This document shows, piece after piece, positions 34,000 through 46,242 of a stretch of DNA of 64,000 bases. This DNA comes from Chelonoidis abingdonii. Taxonomy: Eukaryota; Chordata; Testudines; Testudinidae. Location: contig NC_133772.1 in NCBI RefSeq assembly GCF_003597395.2, positions 139,486,579-139,550,578 of the forward strand. The letters run 5' to 3'. Made by a program: the position numbers and the translations under genes. Below the pieces are notes generated by a model. That model saw nothing but the letters and a program-made list of their open reading frames with translations, made no database searches and was not told the origin of the DNA. Every line of letters starts with the position of its first letter. The stretch's first letter is position 1.

Positions 34000-34141
34000 T
34001 AGGGTGACCAGATAGCAAGGGCGAAAAATGAGGACAGGGGGGTTTTCTGTGGGTGTGAGGGGGTAATAGGCACCTTTACAAGACAAATCCCCAAATGTCG
34101 GGACTGTCGCTATAAAATTGGGACATCTGGTCACCCCACCT
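34000..34141. mobile_element. Short MITE with AGGGTGACCAGA ends
   Basis: The left end TAGGGTGACCAGATAGC and right end ATCTGGTCACCCCAC are inverted repeats of a 140-bp AT/G-rich body (tatttt/gggggtaatagg...ctataaaattgggac). Same family as 44614-44735. Flanking TA dinucleotides suggest Tc1/mariner-type insertion. Confidence 0.65.
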
Positions 34142-35743
34142 ACGTAAATACATCTGAGCGACGCTAGCAGAGTGAATAGTTGAATCCTGCCAAACTCTGC
34201 TCACTTTACTCACAGGAGGCTTTGGATGCAACTGGCCAACTCCCAAGAGTCAGGTGTCCAGGGTGATGTCATAAGAAAGGAGTAAGCTTAATCTGAAGAG
34301 ATGATAACTGACTGTTCCTGGAGAATCCACTACCACACAAGCACTGAATCCAATGAAGAACATTGCCTGTCTGTTTGGGCTTAAGAAAAAACCTGCTCTC
34401 TGTGTTGCACTGAGACAAGCTACATTGCATAAGGAGATTTTTAAGAGCTTTGTATCCTACTTTTGCACTGTAGGGACAGGTTGTTTCCTGATAAAGCCAG
34501 CACTTAGGACCAAGATAACACAGCTAGCTGGCTGTGCACTCATTTGCTTTCAGACAACCAACTTCCTGGAAAAATACCACTTCATTTCTGGGTTTCCATT
34601 CACCTGCCTGCAAGGACACTGACTCAAACTGCACCCGCACAAGCACCCAGCCAGCACTGGAGCAGCAGCAGGTTTTGGAAGCTGAGGGTAACACGTGCCC
34701 CCCACTATGCTGAGACCAGGAGGTGGTTTTTCCTGCCTGTAGAACTCTCCCCCCACCTTTGCAGGGATGTGCATTTATCCATTGTTCCCTTGTCACTTGC
34801 CTGAGACTGAGCTCTTTGGAGCAGGAGAGGGCGACCAGCCATCCCCATTTTATAGGAGGCTTTGTCTCATAGAGTCGCCGATTACCCCCCACCTGTCCCA
34901 ATCTGTCACACTGGCTGTCTGGTCATCCTAGGGCAGGACCATCTTCCACTTCCTTGTGCGTATCTAGGGCCTGGTCCAATGGGGCCCTGCCCTTCGTTGG
35001 GGCTTCTGAGTGCTACAGAAGACAAATGATCCCTCCATGGAAATGTCACCTGCTGCATGTCAGAGACAGGAGGGCATCTGAAAATTCACCCCATCCCAGT
35101 TTGCATAGGGAGCCTTTGGCCCAGTCATGCTCCTAGCCCTCATTTCCAGCAAGCTTCGTGACACTTCCCTTCAGACCTACAAGCCCTGGGATTCACACCC
35201 ATTGCACACCATTGGCGCTGTACTGTGGGGGCAGGACGGGGCGGGTGGCAATGGGGAGCTGGAACTCAGGTGGAGCCATGGGCTCTCCATGGGAATCCTC
35301 TGGAATCTCCCCAACCCCTCAAGATCCTGGGCCGGAGGGGTAGTACACAGACCTCTCTGCCTGCCCTGCAAGGGAAAATCCCACTCCAAGATGGAGCAGC
35401 GGGTAGAAAGCTGGTGGCACTTTGCCACTATATCCTATCCTATTCCCACTGGAGCGGGTAGCACAGCCCAGCTTCAGCCTTCTCCAGACTGGACCCGCCG
35501 GATGGACCACTGAGCCTGGAATAACTGATCTTGGGGAGCAGGCTGAAGGCCTCTGAAAACCTCAGCAAACTAGGAAGCAGTTTTGAAATAGACAGTCTAG
35601 GTCCTATTAAACTGCCACACATGCAACATGGCATTTTAAAATGTCAGCTATTCGACTGGTGTCTAAAAAATTCCTTCCTCTTCCCCACCCAACGAGGCAC
35701 TAGATGAGCTAGGAAGGGGTCAGGTGAAGTTTTATTGTTGGGA

Positions 35744-35782
<39 letters not shown>

Positions 35783-36889
35783 GAGGGGGGATTCAGTACA
35801 CGAAATGTGAGATTCTCTCCACAGAACCAAATGACTGTTCTGTCATTGGCTTGAATGAGAGAAGGAGCAGCCCTGGAATTTACAGACAAAAGATGGATTG
35901 CAGAGCCATGTGTTTTGTCCTAGTCGTTTGCACTCCAGTGGGCTCCATCACTCTGGCTTCTGCCTTTCAGTTTCTGCTGGTTGAATACGAGGGGTTTGTT
36001 AAACAATGTATTCAATTAACTGCAATTTTTTTGGGGGGAGGGGCGGATAACTTATTCCATTAATTGTTTTTTCTTCATTATTCACCCGGCTCTGCTTGCC
36101 ATGGGTTGGCATTTGTGTTTGCAAACAGCCACCCTAAAATAGTGCAAGAGGGATTCTTTGTGCTGAAAAGCACTGATCAGCTGTGGGTGGCTAAATGGCA
36201 AGCGGTCTCATTTCTATTTGACCTTTCAAAACTGATCTGCCAAACCCTGTCTCCCCTTTTGGCTGTAGTTCACAAGCACAGAGTGTGCAGGGATCGTTAG
36301 GCTATGGTAGTTGGGCTATACCTGTCTGAAAAGCTTTTCTGCTCCTCTCATTTGCCCTGCATTTGTAGGACATGGGATTAACTGCCTGGCTGAGTCCTAC
36401 CCTCTATTTCCTTATTGTCTTTGTTCTGGATCTTTTCACAGACCCGGGGACTGAGCTGAAGAGCACCTGCCCTCTGCCACCTCCAGAAAGTGTTACCATT
36501 GATGTTTTCACTCAGCAACAAGCAACATGATCCAACTCACTGAAGATTAATCTGTTGAACCAATTCTCACCCAACTCTCATTTAACATCTACAGCCTTCA
36601 CCAATAGGCCATGGAGTCGAGCTTCCTTGGATTAACATGCTTTCCCAGTTCCTGGATTCCCCACCCCCCAACTTTGACATTTATTATAAATATCTTTTCT
36701 GGCCTTCAAGATTTTTTTAAATAAATAATATTGGCGGCAACAGCTTCCATATGACCTCGTGTTAAATGTTGCCAGTGGTGAATTCACAGACTGTAAAACG
36801 CTTAGTAACTTATATCACCTTAACAAATAAACATTTTACTATGGCAGAGTGTGCCTGCTGACTGATTTATAAAAGCAGGGCTTGGCAAA
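34142..36889. other. No gene seen
   Basis: Non-coding. A partial, decayed copy of the AGGGTGACC MITE may lie at 34865-34930 (cctgtcccaatctgtcacactggctgtctggtcatcc). Overlapping frames around 35150-35500 are in GC-rich sequence without similarity I recognise. A GT microsatellite is listed separately. Confidence 0.45.
35747..35780. repeat. (GT)n microsatellite
   Basis: Uninterrupted alternating GT of about 33 bases, ending in TCGAGGGG. It is the longest pure dinucleotide run in the window and likely polymorphic. Confidence 0.95.
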
Positions 36890-38937
36890 TGCTAACTGAT
36901 TGTACCAGGTCTATGATGCCATTCCTTACAAAGCATCCCTACACACCTCACAGGGTAGGATGACAAATGGGAATGAGGATATGGAGGTAGATATTACCAC
37001 AGCCGAGGTAGAAGCCAAACTCGAACATCTTAATGGGACTAAATCAGGGGGCCCAGATAATCTTCATCCAAGAATATTAAAGGAACTGCCACATGAAATT
37101 GCAAGCCCATTAGCAAGAATTTTTAATGAATCTGTAAACTCAGGGGTTGTACCGTACGACTGGAGAATTGCTAACATAGTTCCTATTTTTGAGAAAGTTA
37201 AAAAATGTGATCCGGGTAACTACAGGCCTGTTAGTTTGACATCTGTAGTATGTAAAGTCTTGGAAAAAATTTTGAAGGAGAAAGTAGTTAAGGACATTGA
37301 GGTCAATGGTAATTGGGACAAAATGCAACATGGTTTTACAAAAGGTAGATCGTACCAAACCAACCTGATCTCCTTCTTCAAGAAGGTAACAGATTTTGTA
37401 GAAAAAGGAAAGGCAGTGGATCTAATTTACCTCGATTTCGTAGCATTTTGACTGGGTTCCACACTGGGAATTATTAAATATTGGAAAAATGGGGATCAAT
37501 TATGAAAATATGAAACTGGATAAGGAATGGTAAAGAGAGAGACTCACATGGGTCTACTGAAAGGTAAATTGTCAGACGTAAGAGGATGACCTAGTGGAGG
37601 TTCCTTCAGGGATCTAGTTTTGGAACCAATCTTATTTAATCTTTTATATACCGCTATTGCCAAGTGGAAAGTGCTAATAAGTTGTGTATGACACAAATGC
37701 TGGGAGGGTATTGCCAAAACGGAGAAGGACCGGGATGCCACACAGGAAGATCTGGATGACTTGTAACGGAGTAATATAAAGGATGAATTTAATAGTGCAA
37801 AGTTGCCAAGGCCATGCGCTTAGGATTAATAACAGAACTATTGTCATAGCTGGGGAGGCATCATTTGGAAGTAACAGAGGAGGAGAAGGACCTCAGAGTA
37901 TTGGTTGATCACAGGATGTCTATGAGCCGCTAAGATGATATTGCCATGAAAAAAGCTAATGCAGTCTTGGGATGCAACAGGTGAGGTATTTCCAGTAGAG
38001 ATAAGGACGTGTTAATACCATTTTACACGGCACTGGTGAGACCTTATCTGGAATACTGTGTGCAGTTCTGGTCTCCCATGTTTAAGAAGGATGAATTCAA
38101 ACTGGAACAGGTACAGAGAAGGGCTACTGGGATGATCACAGGAATGGAAAACCTGCCTTATGAAAGGAGACTCAAAGAGCTTGGCTTGTTCAGCCGAACC
38201 AAAAGAAGGCGAAGGGGGGATATGATTGCTCTTTATAAATATATCAGAGGAATAAATACCAGGGAGGAAGAGGAATTATTTAAGATCAGTACCAATGTAG
38301 ACACAAGAACAAATGGATATAAACTGGCCATCAGGAAGTTTAGACTTGAAATTAGACAAAGGCTTCTAACCAAGAGAGGAGTAAAGTTCTGCAACAGCCT
38401 TCCAAGGGGAGTAGTGGGGGCAAAAGACATATCTGGCTTCAGGACTAAACTTGATAAGTTTATGGAGGGGATGGCATGATGGGATAGCCTAATTTTGGCA
38501 ATTAATTGATCTTTGACTATTAGTGATAAATACTCCCAATGGTCTGTGATGGGATGTTAGATGGGGTGGGATCTGAGTTACTACAGTGAATTCTTTCCTG
38601 GGTGCTGGCTGGTGAGTCTTGCCCTCATGCTCAGGGTTTAGCTCATCGCCATATTTGGGGTCAGGAAGGAATTTTCCCCCAGGGCAAATTGGCAGAGGCC
38701 CTAGGGGCTTTTTACCTTCCTCTGCAGCGTGGGGCGCGGGTCACTTGCTGGAGGATTCTCTGCACCTTGAAGTCTTTAAATGACAATTTGAGGACTTCAG
38801 TAGCTCAGACACAGGTTAGGGGTTTCTACAGGAGTGGGTGGGTGAGATTCTATGGCCTTCGTTGTGCAGGAGGTGTTTTGCAGACTAGACAATCATAATG
38901 GTCCCTTCTGACCTTACAGTCTATGATTCTATGATTT
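36890..38937 (+). mobile_element. CR1 LINE, RT to 3' end, best kept RT in the window
   Basis: The + strand frame 36900-37451 holds consecutive RT blocks: GGPDNLHPRILKELPHEIA, YDWRIANIVPIFEK, NYRPVSLTSVVCKVLEKIL, GFTKGRSYQTNL, and VDLIYLDF, where a stop follows instead of the AFD block. The middle (37450-38008) is frameshifted. The C-terminal frame 38009-38479 is open (TALVRPYLEYCVQFWSP, then LEQVQRRATGMI). The 3' UTR ends with a tctatgattctatgatt tail at 38921-38937. The 5' part (ORF1, endonuclease) is missing. Confidence 0.88.
36900..38479 (+). pseudogene. CR1 ORF2 reverse transcriptase remnant
   Basis: This is the coding remnant within the CR1 copy above. RT reverse-transcribes LINE RNA at the target site in this family. 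The catalytic stretch is destroyed: the LDF block is followed by a stop at 37449-37451, and the FADD region near 37650-37700 is unreadable. Intact N- and C-terminal frames suggest moderate age. Not functional. Confidence 0.8.
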
Positions 38938-38939
38938 AA

Positions 38940-39900
38940 CACTAATCAATTCACCCCCCCCCAATAACATGCTTCCCCTTCTGAGGCTGGCACTTGGCAG
39001 CTGTTTGTGCAACACACAGCCTGGTTTAAGGCAGAGAGAAGAAGAGTAATCAGTGTTTGCATTTAAAGAGGCACTAGAAGGATTTCACCTGGCTTCCCTG
39101 GAATTCATCCTATCTCCCTACAGCATCTGTGCACCCTTTATGCTGTGCTCATTACGGTAAAATAGCTCAGTAGCAAGCAGATCCCTTCCTCCCCCTCTGG
39201 GTGGTACTAAGCCATCTGTGCCAAGAGCAACTCTTTCCCTTGGCTCATGAAGACCCTGCAGAAGAGCATGTTTGTTTTGATGTTTGGTGCTCTGGGTGAC
39301 ACTAAGGGATTATGTATTTTCCATCTGTTTTCCCAGCACGGGGTGTGCCCCGAGTCTTCCTCCCTTCCCTTTGCAAACGGCTCAGAACACTGCATCCCAT
39401 CAATACTGCAGGGGAAATGTAGGTAGTGAGGAAGCCACTGACCATGCACTAAATCAAGTTGCCATGATGCCTGGGCACCAGGCCTAACACTGCTGCTCTT
39501 GGCGTGGTCAGGCATGGGTTATGGCTCAGCCAAATGGTGGCATCTCTGACAACAGAGACCGGATCTCACACTGGGCACATGACCTGCTGAACATTCCACA
39601 CACCTGTCCCAATGCCCCGGTGTCTCGTGAGCCCTATGATACAGCCAGCTCACGAGCCTCCCACGTGGAGACCCAACCCGTCAGCGGGGAGCTAGGGCCA
39701 GAGTGCAGGGCCTCCTGCATTCCACACGTGCCTGCCGCTGCCCCGAGACGTTGAATGGTTCGAGGTGTAGAGTACTCTTCAAATAGAGGATTGGGGGATG
39801 CACATGCCTTTCTCTTCAAGGATCTCAAACAGCCTTACAGATGCCACCATTACAGACAGCTCACGACAGCATCTATGTAACAGCTCCGAGTAACTAGTAT
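38940..39900. other. No gene seen
   Basis: Ordinary non-coding sequence after the CR1 copy. Overlapping short frames on both strands only. Confidence 0.45.
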
Positions 39901-39904
39901 TATT

Positions 39905-40015
39905 TCTGTTTGTGTTGCACTAAGGCCTCAGGGCCGTGCCTAGGGCAGGGCCCATTGCGTTTGCTGCTGTACAAATATATCGCCAATATAGTCCCTGTCC
40001 CAGAGAGCAAGCAGT
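39905..40015 (+). repeat. Ancient amniote MIR/CORE-like SINE fragment
   Basis: The text 'gttgcactaaggcctcagg...cccattgcgtttgctgctgtacaaata...tagtccctgtcccagagagcaagc' shares its motif order with the repeat at 24130-24255. Decayed, no boundaries visible. Confidence 0.45.
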
Positions 40016-41585
40016 GTAAAGGGGTGGGGGAGGAGCAGAACAATTCCATATTCACTTGACATTTCAAGAGGAATTTAGAGAAGCAAAATGTAATTACAGT
40101 TTGGATCAGGACCTGAACTTACCACCCTCACGCTTGCAATGAGTGTCATGGCCCACACTGTGTTTTACATGGATTGTAATAATGGTATTTAGCTGTTGCT
40201 TGGGAATACCCGGAACACATTCATGGGTTTGACGCTGTACTGCCTGGGTGTGCTTGTCTCCAGTCTGAAAAAGGGCTTATATTAATTTTGCCAAGAAACT
40301 TATTTAGTTTGTATGACATAGAAACTGGTGCCCATCCATCACCACATCTCATACTGGAGCCCACTGCAGGAGCCACAGGGCACAGGACCTTTCCCCAAAG
40401 AGACAAGTGTCATTCAAGCCTCCAAGACAAATGTCTCACTAAATAAGATGTGGATCTATGATCCAAACCCCAGAATTTCTAGAGAAAGGATCAGACCTGG
40501 ATTGCCTCCTTTTCAAATTCTCTGTCAACCTCCAAGCCTATGCAGCTGCGGAAAGTTCTACTCATCCAGAACACTAGCTCCCAGACCTCCAGGCACGGGC
40601 CAGCTCAGCTCTCAAGGTTTCATTTCATATTAATATCATGTTACTACCTTGTTCCATAGCCTCAATTTCAAGCTTTCATGCACATAGCAGCGTTTCTTTT
40701 CATTTGCTGATTCCTCTTTATAGCCGTTTAATTAATTGTCAAGGTACGTCTCGCCCGTCAGTTCAGTATGAGTTAGCAAGCCACCTTCGCGGCGACAGGC
40801 TTTGCTGGAGTCATGAATCAGGATTTGCAAGGAGAAATGTGAAGCACTTTTTTTGAGGACTGCATTCCGATGGCAAATAATAATTAGCAAGTCTGCTGCT
40901 CTATTGGCGACCCTGCACAGCTGCTATTTAGTACAGACTCAAAGCATGTCTGCACATTGGGCACTTGATTCAGATTTAGGGCTGCATCCTCCTATCAACA
41001 AAGAACAACGTCACCATTGTGGAACGCACTCATTTAGTGGCCCATTGATTGGCAAACCTTGCAAATTACAGGCCAGTGAGAGTCATCACAGCTCCCTGGA
41101 TTCAACGAGTGCTGCGGACTCCTTCACTGGGGCTGAGTCAACCACCAGTGCTGGATTCGCCCCACCTGCCTCAGGTCAGTCAGTCAATCCCCAAACATTT
41201 GCCAGCTTTCAACAGAAACATCTGATCTCACACCCTTGGAAGCTTTGCCCCAGAGTAACTGAGGAGCAGGAGAGGGCTCCAATTTGTGTCTGTAGCTATC
41301 GATACACTAGGCTGGGTTCCTTTATGAGGGGGGAATGAAACCAATGCCATTGTATGGGCGTGGTTATGGTGCAGCCAAGCCAACGAGACTCAGCAAGGTG
41401 AGAGATAAATGTACCCTGCCCCCAGCAAAGAAACGGAGGGCACTTTCGTCAGTAGTGGGAGAGGGGTCAGAAGACCTAACAGAGATCATTGGTAAGGGAC
41501 GAGCAAGGGAGTTAGAGTCAGCAGACAGAAATGATGGCACACGAGCGCTCCCAATGAGTCATCATTCCAAATGTCTGCTCTGTGA
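40016..41585. other. No gene seen; possible conserved non-coding stretch at 40630-40980
   Basis: No recognised gene. The stretch 40630-40980 is less repeat-like and carries closely spaced homeodomain-type ATTA/TAATTA motifs (tttaattaattgtc, caaataataattagc), so it might be a regulatory element. Two adjoining 161-codon frames at 40853-41338 and 41335-41820 show no domain, and the second runs into a tandem repeat. Confidence 0.35.
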
Positions 41586-41587
41586 AG

Positions 41588-41900
41588 GAACAGGGTGTTG
41601 CTGTTGTGGTGGAATAGGGCATTGCTGCTGTTGTGTAACAGGGTGTTGCTGTTGTCGTGTAACAGGGCGTTGCTGTTGTCATGTAACAGGGCATTGCTGC
41701 TGTCATGTAACAGGGCGTTGCTGTTGTGGTGAAACAGGGCATTGCTGCTGTTGTGTAATAGGGTGTTGCTGTTGTGGTGAAACAGGGTGTTGCTGTTGTC
41801 ATGTAACAGGGTGTTGCTGATGTGGTGAAACAGGATGTTGCTGTTCTCATGTAACAGGGCGTTGCTGTTGTTGTGTAACAGGGTGTTGCTGTTGCGGTGA
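41588..41900. repeat. 24-bp minisatellite (about 13 copies)
   Basis: The unit is close to GGTGTTGCTGTTGTCATGTAACAG, 24 bp, with alternations CAT/CGT/TGT/GGT and GCATTGCTGCTG. The period is divisible by three, so the + strand frame encodes Cys-rich octads (CCCCHVTG-like) and the minus strand Thr/Ala-rich octads. These are artefacts of the repeat. Confidence 0.88.
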
Positions 41901-42214
41901 GGTGAGGGAGCAGAGCTGTGGGTGCAAGGGGGTGCTGGGAACTGAATAAGGTGGTACCAGAAGTGGGATGAAGGGAAAGGTAGGAGAGGTTAATTTAAAC
42001 CAGTGCAGACCGGAGGGACAAGCAGGCTTGGGTAGGAGTGGAGGTGGTGGGGGGAGACTCAGCTGTCCAGACTCCCAGGCAGCAGGGTCTGGGGAAGGGG
42101 AGAGGCACCGCTCGTGCCCTGGGGGTGGGGAGGGATCACACTGGCAGCCCGGGTGCCAAAGGCTGCTCTGCCATCCTTCTTCCTGCGTGCCAGCTGTTTG
42201 GCCTCTGCTTTGCA

Positions 42215-42475
42215 ATGAAATATATGTGTGCGTGTATATGAGTGTGTGTGCACGTGCATACATACACATGTGCTTGGCTGTGTGTTTGTGCTTGGCTCTG
42301 TGTGTGTGTGTAGATCCGTGTGTGTGTGTGTGTAGGTCCATGTGTGTGTCTGTGCACATGCATGTCCATATGTGTGTGTGTGGGGAGTGCTTGCATGTCC
42401 ATGTGCCCAAGTTGGGGGCAGCTGTGTGTGTGTGTGACAGGGAAGGGGGAATGATTGTGTGTGTCTGAGGGAAAG
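42215..42475. repeat. GT-rich low-complexity region
   Basis: Imperfect (GT)n/(TGTGTG)n tracts with cat, acat and cttgg interruptions, densest at 42296-42385. It generates long His/Thr-rich frames on the minus strand, which I do not treat as genes. Confidence 0.85.
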
Positions 42476-44610
42476 AGTGTGAAAATCCTTTGAAGAATCT
42501 GTGGGCAGAGTCTCATCATTGAGTGCCCCATGCCCTGGGCTGCTGGAGCTAAGACCTTCTGTCAGGCCCCCACCCAGGGCCACTTTCCACCAATGATTCT
42601 GAGCTCCAAGCTCCCAAGGGAGGCCCAGGAGCAGACTCCTGATGGGTTTAGCTTTGGGGCAGGCAGCATGCTCCACCGCCTGGCACTTTGCTCAGTGCTA
42701 GCACAGCTGCTCTTAGTAATGGGCTGGGCAGTCTGAGCCGTGTGCCGCAGGAAAGGGTTTCAGTTCAGTTTCAGTTCAGCTCCGTAATCTTGGCAGCTGG
42801 TGAGTCACTAGCTGGCTCCTGTGCCCCAAGGCCCTGGACCCCTCGAGGTTCCCCCGCCCCTGGAGAGCCCCTTCTGGAAGGCCAGTCACGTGCCGCCCGT
42901 TTGGTGTTGTGGTTTTGGTTTGGTTTTGTTCGCTGCTCTGGCTGCCCTGTAGGGGTGGCAGTGCGGAGGAGGGAGCGCCCTGCTGGGAGCGGGCTGTGCG
43001 CTCCGTCTGCCCCAGCTGGTGCCAGGTCTGCAGCAAGCCCGGCAGCCTGTGTCCTTCCCTCCCCGCAGACCAGAGTGGCGCGGAGCCCTCCTGGCAGGTA
43101 GTGCGGCGGTCAGGGCTGTGTGGCGAACGCCCCGCTGAAGCCCTGGCTGCCCCCCTTCCCTCTCTACCCCCGCTCCCTCCCCCCGCACTAGCCGGGGCAC
43201 GTCTGCAGCGCAGGGAGTCACCCTGCACCCTGGCTCCGGCCGCTCCACAGGTTTTTTTTTTTTAATTTAATTTTTAATTTTTTAATTTTTTTTCCTTTGC
43301 CTTTCTGGCTGCCCTGATTTTTTTTTCATTATTTTTTGCTTGGGGCAGCAAAAAAGCCAGAGCCGGCCCTGCCGGGAGAGAGGATGTTTACAACTCTGTC
43401 CCAACTGCAAAAGTGGAAGGGGGCAATCAACAACCTCCCGTCAGAGCCACCACAAAGAAGAAAAGACGAAGATGCCGATGAATCCTGGCAGGAGAAAACT
43501 GCAGTGCTGGCTGCTTCACCTGACAGATCCAAACTGATTTCACTTATAACTTTTGTTTTAGTCCATTGCTGTGAATTATTCATGAGTTGCTGATGAATAT
43601 ATTTTTGCACAGTAACGGAGCTGGGCTTTTGTCTGCTAAGGCTGGGAGTCCCTTTCCTAACATCCCAGAAGTCCGAATGCAAGAGGCCTTCATGCAGCTT
43701 TTCCGAAAGGGAGAGGACGTGTTGCTACTGCACCTAGCGGTGAATGCAATGGAGTCTTCAGGCACTGCCACCATTTTATACTAAACTTATTTAAAAAAAA
43801 ATAAAGAGAGACATTTTAATAATGCTCAGGTCCCTTTGAAGTACATAAGTACATCTCCAACTCTCCTAGGAGAACACAGTGACCTTAACTCCAAAGGCCA
43901 ATTTTTCAGCAAGTTTTCATTTTTCTGTGTGCGCAAAACATGCATTTGTATCTTCACTATCCAAATACAAATGTCCCAGCTTTGCATGGCCAACTACATG
44001 AGATCAGCATTGGAAATGACTGTGTTTGGAAACAGTTATAGGTTTGGCATATGCATCTTAATGGATAAGTCCTATATAGTGTAACAGGGATGAGAAAACT
44101 ATAGCGGTGGATAGAAAGGTAATAGGGTTCCATATACATGTTTCTAAAAATCTAAAGAATGCAATGGAGATTAGATCCTTTCTATGGGTTTTATACCATC
44201 CTCCAGGATTTCATAATGGGGTTGTCGATGTTATCGAATGCAACGGGACTTTTCCATAGGGTCAGATGTGTGTGCAAAACCAGGCACCTGGTAACTGCTA
44301 ACTCAGCAACCTGATTTGCACCCTCAGATTCCGCTCTTGTACTTGAAGGAAGATTTGAAAATGTGTTCTCACACTTTTCTCCTCTAGCGCACGTCAGTAT
44401 TCCCTGTTTAACAGTTTGATTGGAAAAGCCAAAGGCCCAGCTAGAGGACTCATCACAAGGACATTGGTGGATATTTTCCTTCCTTAATGAATTAAAATGG
44501 ATCTTTTACTTTACCAGGTATAAACCCATCCATTATAACCCAGACACGGCCAAAGCATGTCACACTGCACAATGATTTCTGCTCTGTGGCCATGCAGGAG
44601 ATGTGCGGGT
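42476..44610. other. No gene seen; GC-rich block then T-rich tract
   Basis: 42780-43240 is GC-rich with frames open in several directions and no domain. 43246-43340 is a degenerate poly-T/TTAATTT tract followed by gcttggggcagcaaaaaagccagagccggccctg, a sequence I have seen at the end of turtle interspersed repeats. The rest is AT-rich and featureless. Confidence 0.45.
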
Positions 44611-44613
44611 CAG

Positions 44614-44735
44614 TAGGGTGACCAAACAGCAAGTGTGAAAAATGGGGAGCGGGGTGGGGGTAATAGGTACCTATAGAACACAAAGCCCCAAATATCAGGA
44701 CTGCTCCTATAAAATCAGGACATTTGGTCACCCTA
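44614..44735. mobile_element. Short MITE, TA-flanked, AGGGTGACCA ends
   Basis: The element runs from TAGGGTGACCAAA to TTTGGTCACCCTA, perfect 13-bp terminal inverted repeats including the TA dinucleotides. Body about 96 bp, same family as 34000-34141. A Tc1/mariner-like TA target duplication fits. Confidence 0.75.
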
Positions 44736-45074
44736 CAGGTGAGGCAGGCTGCAAGTGCGTCACTGAGAATGCGCAGGACAGAACACCTCACCAGGCAGCA
44801 GCCTGTTCTACAGGTCGGTTTGTGTCACCGTCACACTGCCACTGGCTTTGCTGGCAGTTTGGTGGGATTTTATTTCAATTTTAAAATCTCTTTCCATGCA
44901 GCCATCTTTGTGATTTCTCTTTCCACCGCTTCCAGCCAACAAGCTCTTCTCCTGCCTTGATCTATCTGCGCTGATCGTGTCCTCCTACCTGTCTCACAGC
45001 CCTGCAGACAGCCATGGGCTGAAGCAGGCTCCTAGGGGCCTCTGCTCACAATTTTGCCACTAGACTGCAGGGAA

Positions 45075-45560
45075 TCGTAGAATCATAGAATATCAGGGTT
45101 GTAAGGGACCTCAGGAGGTATCTTGTCCAACCCCCTGCTCAAAGCAGGACCAACCTCAAATAAATCATCCCAGCCAGGGCTTTGTCAAGCCTGACCTTAA
45201 AAACCTCTAAGGAAGGAGATTCCACCACCTCACTAGGGAACCCATTCCAGTGGGTTCACCATGCTCCTAGTGAAATAGTGTTTCCTAATATCCAACCTAG
45301 ACCTCCCCCACTGCAATGTGAGACCATTGCTCCTTGTTCTGTCATCTGATACTACTGAGAACAGCTGAGCTCCATCCTCTTTGGAACCCCCCTTCAGGTA
45401 GTGGAAAGCAGCTGTTAAATCCCCCCTCATTCTTCTCTTCTGCAGACTAAATAAGCCCAGTTCCCTCAGCCTCTCCTCATAAATCATGTGCCCCAGCTCC
45501 CTAATCATTTACATTTCCCTCCACTGGATTATCTCCAATTTTTCCACATCCTTTCTGTGC
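45075..45560 (-). mobile_element. CR1 LINE 3' fragment
   Basis: Minus-strand CR1 C-terminal region and 3' UTR. The minus frame 45508-45233 encodes [26 protein letters not shown] text, and the 3' end is at the low-coordinate side (octamers attctatgattctacg, minus strand). Same subfamily as 10200-10857. 5'-truncated. Confidence 0.85.
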
Positions 45561-45564
45561 CTGG

Positions 45565-46234
45565 GCAGGAGCTACTGCTGCAGCTCCCTGATTCCCACAT
45601 GAGCCAGAAAAACATTCATTTGTCCGGGAATGGGCCAGATCTCAGCCAGCTGCAGGGCTGTAAAGTGAACAGGCGCACACAACTCTGAAGGGGACGAGAG
45701 CTGGCTCCCTGAACATCTCCTGTCGCTGCACTCTACATGCCCAGGTGAGGGCAGTGCAATGTGATGTGCTGGGTCTCCAGGTAGGGGCCAACTCCCTGCT
45801 CTTGGCTCAGATGGAAACCAGTGACCAGGTGCCCTGGCTCCCCTCTGACAGCACATGGCCTCCTCCTGGCCCAAGGTACACTGCAGACTAAGAAGACTGC
45901 GGGCAACTCTTGTTGACCACTGTCAGCGTATCATTGTCTGCACAAGATGCTCCCCAGAGCTGTGTCTGCCAGCAGCCAGAGGCGATCGTAGTTCCCAGCC
46001 CCCAGGAAGGAGAGGCCATCAGAGGGAGGGAGCAGTGCAAAACAGCACAACATCCCGCTTACCAGGTAGGGCTGGGGCCACAGCTGGCCAAAGCAGTGAC
46101 CAGAATCAGTGAAGCTGGCTAGTGTGCCTGGGGGATGTATCATCCTCTGCATCTGGAGCTCCTACGTACTAAATCTGCGGTCTCTGTAGGTGCCCCCTAA
46201 GGGAATCTACCATCTGCCCCACCCTGAGGGCAAA
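45565..46234. other. No gene seen
   Basis: Non-coding sequence between a CR1 fragment and the LTR-like element. Short frames only. Confidence 0.45.
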
Positions 46235-46242
46235 GGTGTCAT

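Noticed and set aside
35747..35780. The His/Thr or Cys/Val frame over the GT run (35644-36063)
   Set aside because: Dinucleotide repeat artefact.
41335..41820. 161-codon Cys-rich frame
   Set aside because: Most of it is the 24-bp tandem repeat; the first part has no domain.
41847..42410. 187-codon and 205-codon minus frames (His/Thr-rich)
   Set aside because: Arise from GT-rich microsatellite-like sequence.
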